Assembly (NCBI RefSeq): GCF_000972845.2
Contig: NC_040016.1
Span: 16,778,368 to 16,842,367 of the forward strand
From: Larimichthys crocea
Lineage: Eukaryota; Chordata; Actinopteri; Sciaenidae
DNA: 64,000 bases
Direction of reading: 5' to 3'
The notes beneath the pieces are model-generated. The model did not search any database and was not told where the DNA came from. It was given only the letters and a program-made list of their open reading frames with translations. The translations under genes and the position numbers were made by a program. Positions 47,901 through 61,404 of the stretch are shown here, piece after piece (positions within the stretch are counted from its first letter, which is position 1; each line of letters opens with the position of its first letter).

Positions 47901-50900
47901 ACAAATACAATAACAACTCAGTTCACTGCTAAATAATCAAGTCTAAATGAATTCATCTTTTTTTATTCTGGAAGCTTTGCCTTTGGTTTATGCACATTAG
48001 TCTGAAACCTTAGTTGTTCTACATTATAACAATTATCCAGATTCATCTTTGTAATGCGGTACAGCTGGATGATTATATTGCCTCTTTAATCAGTCTCTAA
48101 ACATTTTTGGCTGCCCCAGATGTGGAAAACAGCCCTTGGTCATTAGAAGGCAATACCTCGTCTACTGTCTGATCCCTGGGTGATACTTCAGGTCACCTTC
48201 TTCATTTTTCATGGGCATTAAGCAGGACAAATGTGAGACTCACGTTTCGTCCCACACAAGTCTGGCCATTGACCTCCAGGGCTGACGCACTGCAGCGGAG
48301 CAGTCAACATGCGGTTACCTGTCATAAATCTTTATCTCTTTGAATCATTACTTGCCCTCTCTGTCATGGGACTCAACTCTCCAATCTTACAATGATAGAT
48401 GGGAAAATCCTGGCAGTGCAGAACTGAGCGAACAAAGCATATTCACACGGATACTGGGGAATACAATGGCATACACAAATGGAAATTACCCATACATACA
48501 ATATACCTTAAATGCTTCATTGATTTACTATGAGATTAATTATAATGGCGTATTTGATATATTGCGAGCCGGTCATCACATACACTCCTTTTATCCATTA
48601 TGAATTATTAAAGTAGACCAAAATGTCATTTGAATAATTGAAAAGTTTTCAGGTAGTCCTTCTGCCACAAACTCTCAATCAGGATCACAGGAATTTATTT
48701 TTATATGACTAAAAGAGAGAATCTGCTAATGAGTAACATCTGAAACAGCCATAAACGCAGACATTAACACCGAAACCTGAAATGTTGGGTCATTTCAGAT
48801 ATGCAAACACAGAGCATGCAACTCTGACGTTTATATTATGGTTATTGTCAATAGAGCTCATGAAAAGACCAAAACCAACAATAACATTAGTCTGTTTCTC
48901 AATACTTTGCTGGCCTCAAGCCCATTCATTCCTGTGGATGTAACCCTCTTTAAATCAAGTTTACTTACAGTATGTGGATACATTTTTTAAAAAGGCAAAA
49001 TAATTTTCTGGAAACAGCTGGACACTGGTTTTTATCAAACAATTAGTTGGGGACTATTTTCAGTCGTGGAATAAAGAGTATTTACAGCAGAATAGCGTTA
49101 TGTGTGGTAAACTCAAAGAGTTTACTTTAGTTTTTTTGACAACGTGTGCAGGACTATGACACCCGTCTCTTCGGTTTTAGGCAACAAAAGTACTTTGGTT
49201 AAGGTTTCGGAAAGATCAAGGTTTTGGTTAAAAGGTAATAAATACCTTGTCTCAAGTCACTGCTGACCTTTTGCAGATTACACCAGATGACCATCTTTTC
49301 CTATCCTTAACAAAGTGCTATGAGTAACTAAATAGCCCCAAGGACCTTAAAAATCTTTATGAGATAGTTGATAGTTGGATCAATTAATTGTTGTTTTTTC
49401 GTCTTTTCTTGGATTTTTTCAATCTTAAGATTTCAGTTTCATAACAGAAGATACAACAGGACACTTTGGAAATTATCCAGCATTATCCAGTAACAGAAAC
49501 AATTTCGCTATTACAATGTTATCTTGGTTATTTTGAAAGATATATTCAAGTTGATTCATGTGTTATCATGGATCAACAATAAATGCCAGGATGGGGGTGA
49601 CACCTTGATTACATCAGAGATTTCCAGCATGGGTGTAGCAAATGAAACTAAAAATAATAAACAGGACGATTTCCCAAACATGCTCCTCCTGATTGTTTTA
49701 TCACACTGTGACAGAATGTGTGATCCTCCATCATCCCCAGTGAGAAGCAGGGTGAAACAGGTGTCTGTCCTTCATCCTCTCCATTGCTGAGAAGAGCAGA
49801 TGGAGCACCTCGCAAGCTTTAGTTTATCTCCTGCCCAAAATATGCGGCTAATTTATCATAATGCACCGTCCTTCTTTTGGTGAAGTTTTTTATTTTGCTT
49901 ATCTAGTTAATAACATTAGCCCTGCAGTCAGTAAAGAAGCAATGAAAGTAATGCAAAACCCATGTCTGAATGATCTTGGTCAGCAAAGTCAGGGCACAGA
50001 ATCAATGGCTCAAGTAATACTGTAGGTGAGCACAGGGGAATGTTGATCAATATTAAACCCATGAGGATTGCTTTGCCACTCAATATTACACCTGCTATGC
50101 TCCAAAGCAGCACTGTGTTCGCACTTTGACCAAAAGCGTAATGGCAAGGTCATTGCAGTGGTGATCCAGCCTGATGCCACCATGAGCTTTGTCCTGCATC
50201 CAGGAGAGTTGCCGTCACTGGAAGAAACAGGAGACTTTAGAAGGATCTAATACAAACACAAGCTGCCCGGGACCAAGTGACTTTGCCCTCTGGAGGGCGT
50301 GAACTACAGTACACAGGCTGCTGTCTGTGCAGGTCTGAAATTGGCTTATAACGTGTCCGCTGACAAATCAGTAACCCAATCTATTAATATGAGACTCACT
50401 GCCTGAGCTTTCGTGTGAGACTCGTGCATTGTTCCCTTAAAGGAGTGGGACACAGCATGTTGATGACTTGAAATTATTTTTAGATCCATTAAGGGTTGCA
50501 GGACAGCCTGCTGTGTCACCGTGATTGGACCATCTGCTTTTCTTTGAATGAATTATATCAAAATCCAGAATGGACGTGATCGCTTTTCGGAACACCCAAT
50601 GAATTATGAATGACAGCCTCACATTGGCTTTGACCTTGACAGAGCCACCTGTCTACTGACTGCCAAAACGCTATCAGGATTCGTCTGAACAATCAGTGAT
50701 CAGCAGGGCAGCAAGCTGACCAGATCATTAACTAACAGGCCTCGAAACAGACTAAAACAAAAGTCAATGACAGCAGCTTCATCTTACTGAGGAGGCTCGG
50801 AAAATCAAAAAAAATCATCAATCATAAGCATATATTTGCAATATTTGCATAGATCCTAATTATATATTGCTTTAACATATTGTCCGATGACATGACTGTA

Positions 50901-52700
50901 AAGCATCAAGGGAAACAGCCAGCTCCTAGCCTTGGAGGCCAAGATAGATAATCTTATAAATGATTCATTTGGTCTGCATATTTAATTTGGTGCTTTTGAC
51001 ACTATACCAGTCAAAGCTATTGTCAAGCTCACAGCACTTGGATTTCTCCATCTAGTGAGGAATTGTGCCAAAAGAAAGAAAACACTAATTATGTGTCAGT
51101 TCGACTTTTCTTTTCTCTTTTGATTGATATCCTGAACAATGACAAAAAAAGAAAAAAAACAAGTTACATTTCTGTTTTTAGCTGGGCTGTATCCTACTCG
51201 TTTCTCAATTAGATAAGAGGCTTGTCATCTAGAACACACAGCGAGAAACGTCCAGTCTGCCATCTACACCACGACACCCTATATATATGAATAACTAAGT
51301 CAGCTCCTTTTCCCCACTTTTGTGATGTGACACATTCTGTGACAGGACACACTTGGGAGATTTTTTTTTTGATAGAGAGCACTAGAGAGACAGAGAGGGA
51401 TGCCATTATGATATCAGTGCAGAAAACCAGCAGTGAGCAGGTGTTAAAAACAGCTAACATGAGGTGATAATGACTATACAGTCCCGAAGCCATACGCTGA
51501 CACTTACACCTCCATTCATCACTATTTTTGTTCAACAAAAGTTTAAAAACTTTTCTTGACGTCACAAGTATCAGAGGGAAACTTTGCACAGTTTAGGTTA
51601 CATGTTTAATGAAAGGCACTCTTTACAGGATAATAAAACATAGCAATTTATAACATTGTATACTGTACAATGTTGACACATATACAGTAACAGTCCTCAA
51701 ATATTAAGTGCTTCATAACATAGTAAAGTGCTGAGTACCAATGTGACTAATGATGTCACCTTATTGCATTTAATTTGAATTAATTACATGTATTGCTCTT
51801 TCCATGGGTGGAAAATACAACATATCTCCACCCACACGTCATCATTATTGCATATTGTAGGATTATTAGAAAGGCATTGATTGTGTTACAATTATATCCA
51901 TTGCGATTTTTATACAAGCTGTATTTCTATATATAATAAACTCACATACAGTACATTTTCAAGACCGGAATGTGGCATGCATATACATATATAGTACCAA
52001 TTCACGTTTTCCTGATGCGACAAGATGAAATATCCAGTTGAAGTTTATTGGCTTTCGCTATCACATGAAATATAATGATCCTCACTATATGATTGAAATA
52101 CTACAATATATTTTAGCTACACAATAATAAATATGTCAAACGTTCAGTTACTGATACTACGTGTGAAACCTTATTTCGGCACACTATGCTATGCAGTACA
52201 AATGAGAGCACAATGGTAAAATGGAGAAGTGTTCAAATACAAGAGTGCAAAGTTGTCTTTTCCTCTTTGCCCCTGGCTCTTTCTGAACACAAATATATAT
52301 CTCGTAATATGTTTTCCCTGCCAACAGCTGATGGTGAAAAGCTCCAAAAGTTCTTAAGAGATATGTGAGGAAAACAAAACAAAACATTCAGTGCAATGAA
52401 TTGATATGTTTTTTTTTCTAGGCTAAATTCACATTATAATAACCTGTTAGAAGGAGACTGCATATACAGCTAAATCTGCATGATCTCGTGCAAAATATGC
52501 CGTTAAAAATGCTGGAACTGCTGCATGCGACTGCTACGATAGAGTGAATGCTGAGCAGTTTCATGGTTTGATTTATATCATACAGCCTATCTACAAGACT
52601 AAATCGCAGACGTGCTAAACCTGCCAGCTATTTATCACAGATATTGTTACGCTGTGTCATATGAAGAAGTGCTGCTGACTGAGAATTCACAGCTATAGAT
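44941..52700. other. Long intergenic interval
   Basis: No gene was identified in nearly 8 kb. It holds the hairpin at 45276-45342 and a GTACTT-type fish repeat (45555-45620 and 47445-47530). It also has retroposon-like TTTTATTTTCCCTGAGGGGAAATA at about 45760, and a weak minus-strand exon-like stretch at 48244-48318. The plus-strand frame at 50071-50250 has protein-like composition but no splice support. The remainder is AT-rich. Confidence 0.45.
45276..45342. repeat. Nested inverted repeat (three arms)
   Basis: TATCAAAACAGTA (45276-45288) is followed by its reverse complement (45291-45303) after two bases. The second arm, extended to 21 bases (45291-45311), pairs perfectly with 45322-45342 across a 10-base loop. 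Two alternative hairpins are therefore possible from one middle arm. Confidence 0.9.
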
Positions 52701-53341
52701 TTGCTGATAAGACAATGTGTGCGCTGATGTCCTCTTGCCTTACACTGGACACGTTCAGCCTGACCTTGAAAATGATGCCAAGTTCTATCTAAGATTCGCT
52801 GAATATGATGAAGTGTGGGTTAATATTGAACTGGTATGTAATAAGAGCTTTGAATATACTTCCAGTTTAAATGCTACAATTATCAAATCAGTTTTAGATT
52901 TATTTTGTGGGATTCTGTTATACAGACCTCAAAGACCTTTTTTTTTTGTTGTCAAATTTACAACTTACTCTGCCTTTCACTTGTGCTGCCACTACAATCT
53001 ACAAGGTGAAATGTCTATAGTACAAATAAGCCCTTACGCAATTTACTTTAACTTGCACTGGATGGGAGATAATCATTTTACCTTTCAGTTCTTCTCATCA
53101 AGATTAACTGACATAGGAGTTGCTCAGTTGTGTTAATTGCACTTTGACACATCCACAAGCAGACAGACTCTCATCACTGTCTCACCACACAGTGCCTGAT
53201 AATACTGTAACAATATGCACAAATGCTGCCATGTTTGGAGTACAAAATAGTGAGAAAGATATGTATGTATGATATATATATGCATTTATGTTTGGTTTTG
53301 TCCATGTGTTTTTCATGCCCTCAATATAAATAAATACTATA
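52701..53341. other. Probable kcna10 3'UTR and flank
   Basis: Downstream of the kcna10 stop on the minus strand. A minus-strand AATAAA (TTTATT near 52893-52900) is a possible polyA site. The plus-strand frame 52717-53136 looks like chance. Confidence 0.4.
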
Positions 53342-55033
53342 TCAGTGCATGCCATTTTTCTCATTCTGCCAGGTGCCGTTACTTTTGTTTAGTGAAGGTG
53401 TGCTTCCATACTTGTTTGCAGCTGATATTTTCTGAGCAGCCTCTGCCGCTGCATCCATTATGAGTTTCTCCTCCTGCTCAGTTTCACGGTGGTAAAAATA
53501 GTTAAAGTTGGAGACGATGACAGGGACGGGCAAGGCAATGGTCAGGACACCAGCAATGGCACAGAGGGTGCCGACCATTTTGCCTCCCATTGTGATGGGG
53601 CACATGTCTCCGTATCCCACGGTGGTCATTGTCACCACAGCCCACCAGAAACCATCAGGGATGCTAATAAACTGTGTCTGAGGTTCATCCACTTCTGCAA
53701 AGTAGATGGCACTTGAGAAAAGGATGACTCCTATAAAAAGGAAGAAGATGAGCAGCCCAAGTTCCCTCATACTGGCTTTTAATGTCTGCCCCAAGATCTG
53801 AAGCCCTTTTGAGTGCCGGGAGAGTTTAAAAATTCTGAAAACTCTCACTAGACGGATGATTCTTAGGATTGCCAAGGACATGTTCTGACCAGAGTTCATC
53901 TCATCATCATCATGCGTCGTAGCCAGCTCTGTTACCAGGGTTACAAAGTAGGGAATTATCGAGACAATGTCAATGATATTCATGATGTTATTGAAGAAGT
54001 CACTTTTGCTGGGGCACACCACAAAACGGACACCGACTTCAAAGCAGAACCAAATTATGCAAATTGTCTCCACAATGAAAAAGGGGTCTGTGAAATATGC
54101 CATCACGTCTTTAATGGCGGGACGAGGAGCAGAACTGTGTCGAGTCCCATTGAAGATTTGGGCCAAAGTCGGGATAAAGTCATTGTCTTCCCTGAACTCT
54201 GGCAGAGTCTCTAGGCAAAAGATGAAGATGGAAATGACGATGACTAACACTGAAACCAGAGCTACAGATTTGGCTGCACTGGAGCTTTCTGGGTATTCAA
54301 ACAGAAGCCAGAATTGTCGTTGGAGTTCGTTGGTGGGCAAAAGGAGCTCTGGCTCTTTAATAAACCCTTCATCTTCACGGAACTGCTCCATTGCTTCATG
54401 ACCCAACTCATAGAAAACGATTTCATTAGCAAAAACATCTAAGGGAACATTGGCTGGTCTGCGGATTCTCCCCCCTGACTGATAGTAGTACAGAACACCA
54501 TCGAAAGACGGGCGGTTTCGGTCAAAAAAGTACTCGTTTCTCATTGGGTCAAAGTAGTTTATCCTCTTCATGGGGTTACCAAGCAGCGTCTCTGGAAACT
54601 TATTCAGGGTGCTGAGCTGCGTCTCGTACGTCATACCTGAAATATTGATGATTACTTTCTCATCTTTTTCTTCCACGCAGTGCTTTTCAAACAAATCTTC
54701 ATTATCAAAGCAATCCTTTGCCATCTTGCTGAAGACACTGTCAGTGGGAGACTCACTGTTGATCAGGAGCTTCAGATTAGACATCATGCTGCCACTGCTG
54801 GAGTTTGCTTTAGTGGTCATTGTCAGAGGAGAGGACGGGGACAACCCTTCTTGACCTGACTGACTGCGTCGTCCTCTATGTGGCGACTGGTGGGGTGAAG
54901 TCAAGCGGCGGGTTAGAAGATTCTGTTCGGGCCCCTCTGAGGTGGGTGAGGTCGGGTACCCGGAGTCATTCGGGTCTCCTAGGTTAATGCCAACATCATC
55001 CATGTTCTCAAAATTAACAAGAGGCACCTCCAT
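53342..55033 (-). CDS. kcna10: Voltage-gated potassium channel Kv1.8 (Shaker family)
   Basis: A single coding exon gives 563 residues, ATG at 55033 (MEVPLVNF, matching an internal MEVALVNF of human KCNA10). A GTG-led extension upstream is not a start. Kv1 subunits form tetrameric outward K+ channels in the plasma membrane. Visible: T1 tetramerisation domain (127-223; [19 protein letters not shown]), S1 at 255-273, S2 at 316-338, S3 at 350-367, and S4 with R391, R394, R397, R400, K403, R406. Then come S5 (about 424-444), selectivity filter TVGYGD (471-476), S6 (485-511) with the PVP hinge (502-504), and the C-terminus [10 protein letters not shown]. The last motif and the long N-terminus single out KCNA10 among Kv1 genes. 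Acceptor CTCCTCTTTTTCAG at 55196 precedes 162 bases of 5'UTR. Confidence 0.95.
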   Translation of the reverse strand: MEVPLVNFENMDDVGINLGDPNDSGYPTSPTSEGPEQNLLTRRLTSPHQSPHRGRRSQSGQEGLSPSSPLTMTTKANSSSGSMMSNLKLLINSESPTDSVFSKMAKDCFDNEDLFEKHCVEEKDEKVIINISGMTYETQLSTLNKFPETLLGNPMKRINYFDPMRNEYFFDRNRPSFDGVLYYYQSGGRIRRPANVPLDVFANEIVFYELGHEAMEQFREDEGFIKEPELLLPTNELQRQFWLLFEYPESSSAAKSVALVSVLVIVISIFIFCLETLPEFREDNDFIPTLAQIFNGTRHSSAPRPAIKDVMAYFTDPFFIVETICIIWFCFEVGVRFVVCPSKSDFFNNIMNIIDIVSIIPYFVTLVTELATTHDDDEMNSGQNMSLAILRIIRLVRVFRIFKLSRHSKGLQILGQTLKASMRELGLLIFFLFIGVILFSSAIYFAEVDEPQTQFISIPDGFWWAVVTMTTVGYGDMCPITMGGKMVGTLCAIAGVLTIALPVPVIVSNFNYFYHRETEQEEKLIMDAAAEAAQKISAANKYGSTPSLNKSNGTWQNEKNGMH

Positions 55034-56207
55034 CCCTCGTGCAGCCACGGCTCTGTCTATCACCCTGGTTTGAGTGCAGGAGACAGAGGGGACACCAAAA
55101 CCAGTGCCACGCTGAAGATCCTGGCAGGGCCTCCCTCCTCCTGACTATCATTCAGGCAGTTGTACGATACGTTTGAATTCAGTCCTCTGTGTAATCTGAA
55201 AAAGAGGAGGGCGGGGGGTCAAAAAAAGCTAAGTTGTGTTATATTTTGTTAAATAGTGCAATACAATTTTGTTGGCAAAGAGATTTTTCTGTCAGCTCCT
55301 GTTCACATCAGCAGAGAAGCTGCCATCTGATACTGTGCTTGTACAGTTATTTTTCCCCCCCAATTCATTCCCATGACCTAAACGAAAACACAAGCTGTGC
55401 AAGTTCAGCTGTGAAAGTGCTTACACAGGGTATGGATAGTATTATTGCTGATCATGTGCTTCAAAACCGAACATGTTTAATTTCCTCATTGAAAAATATC
55501 TGAGCCTTCAACTTCTGACTGAAAGCAGGGGCTCATCAGAAAGGCATTTATTCCATTCAGTATTTCAATGTTTATCAGTTTACTGAAAACAACTACCTGT
55601 TTTGGGGTAGTCTATCAGCATCACATTTACTTTACCTCTTAAGTAGCTGTTTATCATTACATTTGTCTGGTTTGAACAGGTAACCAAATCCTGACACATG
55701 CTTTTAAGCTCCAACCTCTGTGTCCACTTGACACCGAGGGCCCTGCGTACTCAGAGACACTCATCTGGTTCTATTTCCACTTGCATTGTAGAAGACAACG
55801 TAATAGTCCAGGATATAGGATTGACTCATCTTATGTAAGGATATCATGATAGGGCCTATGCAAAAAATAAATATATTGATTGTGCCTTATCAGCAATAAG
55901 GTGTTACTGTATCCGAGAGAAAGGGCAGTCGAAGAATAACAAATAAAAGAAAAGTGCTATTAGATCTATGTCCTTATATCTTAGACAGGTTTGTCTGTAG
56001 AAGTTAAAGTTAAAAGTTGAAACTACATTGCTAAAATCTTCCCATTAAACTAACCTAACCTTATCTCACACTTAGTGAACATTAAAAGAGAAAACAGATT
56101 CACTGACATCCATCCACCCACCCAGCCACCCACAAATACATGCAAATACATGTCTAATTAAGTGTAGGAGTTAAAACCAGCTGTGTGCAGCTGTCCGCAA
56201 CACTTAC

Positions 56208-56480
56208 CCGTGTCCCCGAGTCTGCAGAAGTTGTTGTGCCCTTTCTACTCTGCTTGGCAGCTCTGCTATGGTCCCCCTTCCTCCCTTCAATCTCTCCCTC
56301 ATCCAGACTCACAATCAAGAGTGTGTCTAGCTCTATTAAAGCTCCCATTGGGTAATTTAATACCCTATACGAAACCAGAGACGCCAGAGGTACCACACAC
56401 TCACAAATTTAAACATGCACGCACACACACACAAACACAGGCAAACACAAACACATGCAGGCAACTCACTGTATTTTTTT
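56208..56480 (-). other. kcna10: kcna10 5'UTR exon (right end estimated)
   Basis: A strong donor CACGG|GTAAGTG at 56208 on the minus strand pairs with the acceptor at 55196, giving a 1.0-kb 5'UTR intron. The region upstream (56400-56470) has a CA-rich stretch and may hold the promoter. The transcription start was not located. Confidence 0.55.
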
Positions 56481-57300
56481 TGAATGTGGGGGTCACCTGG
56501 CTTTGTTCTCCCTCCTCCCTGCTCCCTCCTCCGTCACAGTGAGATAAAGTGAGGATGGTTTAGGTAGCTCCCTGATAGGAGATTCACTCTGCAGGAGCCA
56601 ATCGCTGCTTGATGTGGCGAAGGGAGAGTGGGACCCACTCTTTCCCCCGCTTTCCTGCAGAGTAAGCATCCACATGCAGGATCATCCATTCCACCCTCAC
56701 CTTGGGGATTATACTCTATTCTTCCCCTGTTACAGTGCTTGTCATAGATTTCAATACCTGCAGCGGCACATCTGCCCAGGGGCTTCAGCTCTCTCATGTT
56801 TACATTCTTAGTAACACATGCTGATGTGAAGTGTTATTTCATCTGATGTCGACATTCCAATGAAATTTTATTAACAAACATTTGCCATAAATCTCCATCC
56901 AACTTTTCTGTCCTGTACAAACAGCCCTGTGTCTCCGTCCTTGTGAGACATATGCCAATTCTTCTTTGGAAAAACAAAATTTAGACAGGACACTAAATCA
57001 GACATTCCCCCTAGAGACGTTCAGGTATAGATTTGTAAGATGCTTCATGGGCTTGAGAGAAAGTAAAAACAGTAATTTTCCAAGAAAATCTTGCCGATGT
57101 GTTGGTATTTTTTCACTGTGCTGTCCCAGCCAACTCTGCACATCTGTGTGTAGCAGCTATTGAAGGTTTGTCAGATTAATAAAGTAGCTCTGTGGCTTTG
57201 AATGAAATGTGGCAAGCTTAATTAAAAGATTAAAGTCACATGACAAAAAAAGGCTGAAGTTCATTTTTTTTTTTTTAAGTTCTCTCAAGGAGCAAAAACT
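56481..57300. other. Spacer between kcna10 and the next minus-strand gene
   Basis: No gene was recognised. The right part, near 57180-57300, would be 3'UTR of the unidentified gene that stops at 57301. Confidence 0.45.
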
Positions 57301-58159
57301 TTAATCAAAGTTAATCTTGTACTTTTTCAGAAGGTCGGCCAATTTGGCATCATAGGTTGAATATTGTGTTTCCCTCATCTCACTCTCATCCTGCTGCAGC
57401 CAGGAGTTGGCTGTTTGCTGGTCCCCTGTAACATTGCGGCGTGAGCAGCACCACTGCAGGCACATGGCTTCAAGGTCATAGAAAACTGTTCTAAGACTTG
57501 ACAGCCGCTTTGCTATACATCATCGCACACCATCACCTCTAGAAATCAAATTATGCATCCCCATGGGTGCATCAGTAAATATAGTTTGTACCTGACATAT
57601 ACATTCAGGTTTTCCCACGAACACAGAGTACAGGGACGTCAAACATCACTCAGCTGACTCAACATGCTCCCTATATATATATATATACAGGGTTCTTTTT
57701 CTTGGGATCCTGCAATGTCCTGGACATGTCATTGAGAGCGCAGTCAGCTGAGGCATGACCTGTCACTTAAACACCTCATAATATAATTTGATACAGGAAA
57801 AAAGAGACAGGAAGATGGACAGTGAGGGGGCGATCACAGACTGGGCGGGTCAGACTGAGAGAGTAAATAATCAATCCATTCCCCTGGCAAAACGATTTAT
57901 GTCAGTAAAAGTGAGAAGCAGGAGGTAAATGGGCGAGATGGACTGCAGCTACTGCAGTGTCACTTGTCTCAGGAGTCCTGACAGTGTACCACAGGAACAG
58001 CATCCCTCCCCATGTCCTTCTATGCAGCCCTCGATCCATCAACCCCCACCCCCCATGCCTGCGTCCAAGCCCTCTCCTTGATGACACTGTCACCTTACCC
58101 GTTAACAGACTGCGTTGACGAAGCAATTTCTCCATCAGCATGCTTGTGTGTGAACTGTA
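57301..58159 (-). CDS. Unidentified small protein, at least two exons
   Basis: Join complement(58099..58159, 57301..57512). Exon B (58099-58159) follows acceptor ATGCACAGTCAG and reads YSSHTSMLMEKLLRQRSLLT to donor ACGG|GTAAGG, phase 1. Exon C (57301-57512) follows GATGTATAG, completes an Ala codon, and continues KRLSSLRTVFYDLEAMCLQW through CCSRRNVTGDQQTANSWLQQ and DAKLADLLKKYKINFD to TAA. If translation starts at the Met at 58141 the protein has 84 residues. The composition is strongly protein-like: about 70 open codons, amphipathic, many charged residues. I know no family with this sequence. It has no signal peptide or membrane segment, and a possible N-glycosylation motif (NVT) that is likely unused. 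Weak point: the acceptor of exon C lacks a good pyrimidine tract. An upstream exon may be 61405-61498. Confidence 0.5.
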
Positions 58160-59452
58160 CTGACTGTGCATAGGTATAAACACCTTCTGTACCCCCTTTC
58201 ACTTTGAGACATTGATGACTGATAGGAATAGAAATGGAGATAGGACTTGTTCAGGAAAAATACATTTACAGCTTTAACACTGAAGTGAAGAAAGTATCCT
58301 GAGTGTTTAGTAGCATTACACACTGTGAGAATACTTCATTACCAGTAAAAGTTGATAGCATTCAAAATGCGACTTAAGGAAAATGCATGATGCTTTAATT
58401 ATCCTCTCTTATTACTCTGTATGCTTTTAAACTTGTTCAATAACTATATATATTTTTTTAATTTAACTCTAACATCTATCCATGGACTACTGATGAAATG
58501 TAGCCACTTTTGTGTACACTGTCATCTGTCAATGTGTCATCAAACTTTCCTTGTCAATAAATGTGAATGATTAAAAAGTACAATTCAAAAAGTAAGCAAA
58601 GTTCAAGTACCTTAAAATTTTACTCAAACATTCCATAACAAACTCTGTAACAGCAGAAACAAGCTGTGAACACACTATCGACTTACTGTATCATCAGCTT
58701 TTAAGTTGAAAGAGCAAACTTGTTATTTACATGTCCAGCTGTTACAGAACAACATTATCATTCACGTGGAGTCGTGTTTCTGGCCACTTGTGGCCACTTG
58801 ACCAATATGAGTCTAATTTTCACTTTCTTTTACCAACTCCTGAGTAAAATATCTGAGTTCTTTGGCTGTTAAATGCTCCACTATATGCTCACATGCTAAT
58901 GACTATCTGTGTCTGTCTGTGGTCCTGAGCAGCTCATGGACGGCTGGCTTATAGGGTTTTTCACTTGAAACAGGTGCTTGCCGCAACTGAAAACGACACT
59001 ATGAGAGAAGAGAGAATGAACCAAAACAGCAAAGTTGTGGATAACAGCTAAACAATGAGCTGAAACTCACTATAAGCTTTGTAAAGTTGAGGCAAGCTGC
59101 ATAATCTCTACAAATACACACCTCTCACATTACACATTGTTTTCACATTGTCATTTGATACAATGTTATGATAAAAATAATAATTAAAGCCATTTTAACA
59201 CAACAACAGCTTGTATCGAATTTTCCTCATGAATCTGTTTTTCATCATATAGGTTTTCATCATTTTTTGGCAAAGGTACCTTTGACAATATTCCTGAGTC
59301 TGTCAAATACAATACTCACATGTTGCCTAAATGCAGCCTGCTCTGGTTCAGTCTGAGAGTGCAGACACAGATCACAACATCCTGAGTGATTAATGGATTT
59401 CTGTCTATACATTACTTATCCTGCTTCCTATTTGATGATGTCAGATAAAGCT

Positions 59453-59494
59453 GATCTGCACACTGTACTGATATATCAGTACAGTGTGCAGATC
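59453..59494. repeat. Perfect 42-bp palindrome
   Basis: GATCTGCACACTGTACTGATA is followed at once by its exact reverse complement; there is no spacer. A run of eight T follows at 59495-59502. Confidence 0.97.
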
Positions 59495-61191
59495 TTTTTT
59501 TTATGACCCAGATCTTGTAGATGTTTTTGGAGGGATGTACATGTTCTGCACTCTTTGTCTTTGGAAATGACAAAGTAACACAATCTTTGGGCTACTCATG
59601 TTGTGCACATGATCTTAGTAATTCTAGCTCAAAAGCCCATATGCTTATCCATTAAGGGTGACAGGATTTCAAAGTGCATGTCAGGTAGCTCGGATTCGAT
59701 ATTCCAGCCCGGTAATCTTATATCTGAGTAAAGGCAGCTGGTTATTCCAGTCTAGTAATCCTATATATTGTGGCAGAGGTTCCCCTCATTGAAAATAACA
59801 TACAAGGTTGGGTCAGGAGCACACAAGGACATCACAGCTATAGTATACATAGACAGTGTTGGGTAATGTTAAGTGGCATGTTAATCTAAAACCCCTGAGT
59901 GCCAAAAGTTCATATGGATCCAGGGTTCATATTCAGAGTTCATGGCTCTCAGTGAAGTCTAGCCAAAAAGCCGTTACATGGGCAGTGATCAGGGTTTCTC
60001 AATCACAAGTCTGGGATCTCTTGTGGGTTTAAGTGATATCTAGATCAGGTTGAGAGAGGTCTTACTAATGTAAGATATTCTTTTGGCAATTGTTTTAAAA
60101 AGAAAAAATAAGTTATACAGCATTTCTGTCTTTTGATGCTTCCTCTATAGATTTAAAAATAGAAAACAATAAGTACTACATGTACGTCTCCTCTAAAAAG
60201 TATCCCAGATTATATTGACTGACGATTGGAAATCTCCCCATCATGCAATGTAGTTGCTTGCAGCAATGAACAAACCTACGCCTTATATTTTTTTTCAAGA
60301 ACACGCCTTACCAGAAACGACACTCTCCTCCCCTTCGCCTCCGTAGTTACAAGCACATAACTTCTGTATGTCACCGCTACACTAAAAGGTCATTCTCAAG
60401 ACCTCGGATTAGTTCTGCAATGCAGTTTTTCTTGTCAAACTCCAGTTTTTAAAAGCTTGAAGATTGTCCTCAGTCCTCAAGTGGAGTGTTTAGAGACTGA
60501 CTCGCGGGTCTAATGTGCACTTGAGGTTTCAGGTTTTCACATCACACTGGTGTGAGTAACATACTGGACCACAACCGACGTCTATACTAGTTGTGATGTC
60601 ACAAAGTCCTGCTCAAATGTACGCGTCTTAAACTGAGATTGAAAGTGATCAGGTGAGGTTAAAACAGCTTTCTAGTGTAAAGTGAAGGTCAAACATTTAA
60701 CTTATAAAGTAACAAGCAGCAAAACACATTTTTGAGTGATGCAGCTGCTCTGTCAGTAAATATTTGATAGATGAATAATTGTGAAAAATAGTTTCTGCCC
60801 TCTGCGAGTGCACTCTTCCCTTCATTGTTTGGACAGAGGATTTTATAGTTGATAGAGACGCCTGTGCTGACTCTGACGACTGTTACTCCACTAAGGAGAT
60901 TATGCAACGTAGAGATCAGCCCCGAGAATCACCCTCATAGACGAACAGTGTGGATTAATACTACAGACTTAATTGAAATGTCTGGATTGTTTCCAGCCTC
61001 ACTAATCAAAAGACAAATGCTAATCTTGAATGACTCCTTGGACTCAACATGGCAGGGGGGAGGAGGCAAGTGCTCACAATCAACCAATCAGACTGGAGCC
61101 ACAACATTTAACACTGCAATCCTCAGTGGTTTAAACTCACTGATTAAATTACACTTTCTTTACACTTCACATCCTCTGCTGTTCACACTGA

Positions 61192-61192
<1 letters not shown>

Positions 61193-61238
<46 letters not shown>
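61193..61238. repeat. (CA)n microsatellite
   Basis: About 23 CA units without interruption. Confidence 0.97.
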
Positions 61239-61241
<3 letters not shown>

Positions 61242-61404
61242 CATCCTTTAGCATCAGTGGGTAGATGCTATGAATTCATAACACAGAGTCAATTCCTTCA
61301 AAGCACAATCCCATGCAGGGAGAAGAATAATTTTCATTCCAGCAACCATACAGGGAGGATGAATGCCACACACCACCCACTATTTTGACATCAACATTGC
61401 TCAC

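Larger units (their letters stand above)
58160..61404. other. Intergenic or intron; palindrome inside
   Basis: No gene was recognised. If the exon at 61405-61498 belongs to the 57.3-58.2 kb gene, this is a 3.2-kb intron. It contains the GTACTT-type repeat trace near 58560-58640, the perfect palindrome at 59453-59494 and the CA microsatellite at 61193-61238. Confidence 0.45.

Noticed and set aside
50071..50250. Frame with protein-like residues (NGKVIAVVIQPDATMSF)
   Set aside because: No splice signals and no recognised family; the first ATG is at 50068-50070 and the stretch is short.
52717..53136. 139-codon plus-strand frame beside kcna10
   Set aside because: Composition is chance-like, with no splice or family support; it overlaps the probable kcna10 3'UTR.
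53489..54854. Several plus-strand frames
   Set aside because: Antisense shadows of the kcna10 coding exon.
55034..55063. N-terminal extension of kcna10 (10 residues)
   Set aside because: The upstream codon is GTG, not ATG; the first ATG matches the conserved MEV-LVNF of the family.
60849..61388. 179-codon plus-strand frame
   Set aside because: It runs through the CA microsatellite as a His/Thr repeat and has no family features.
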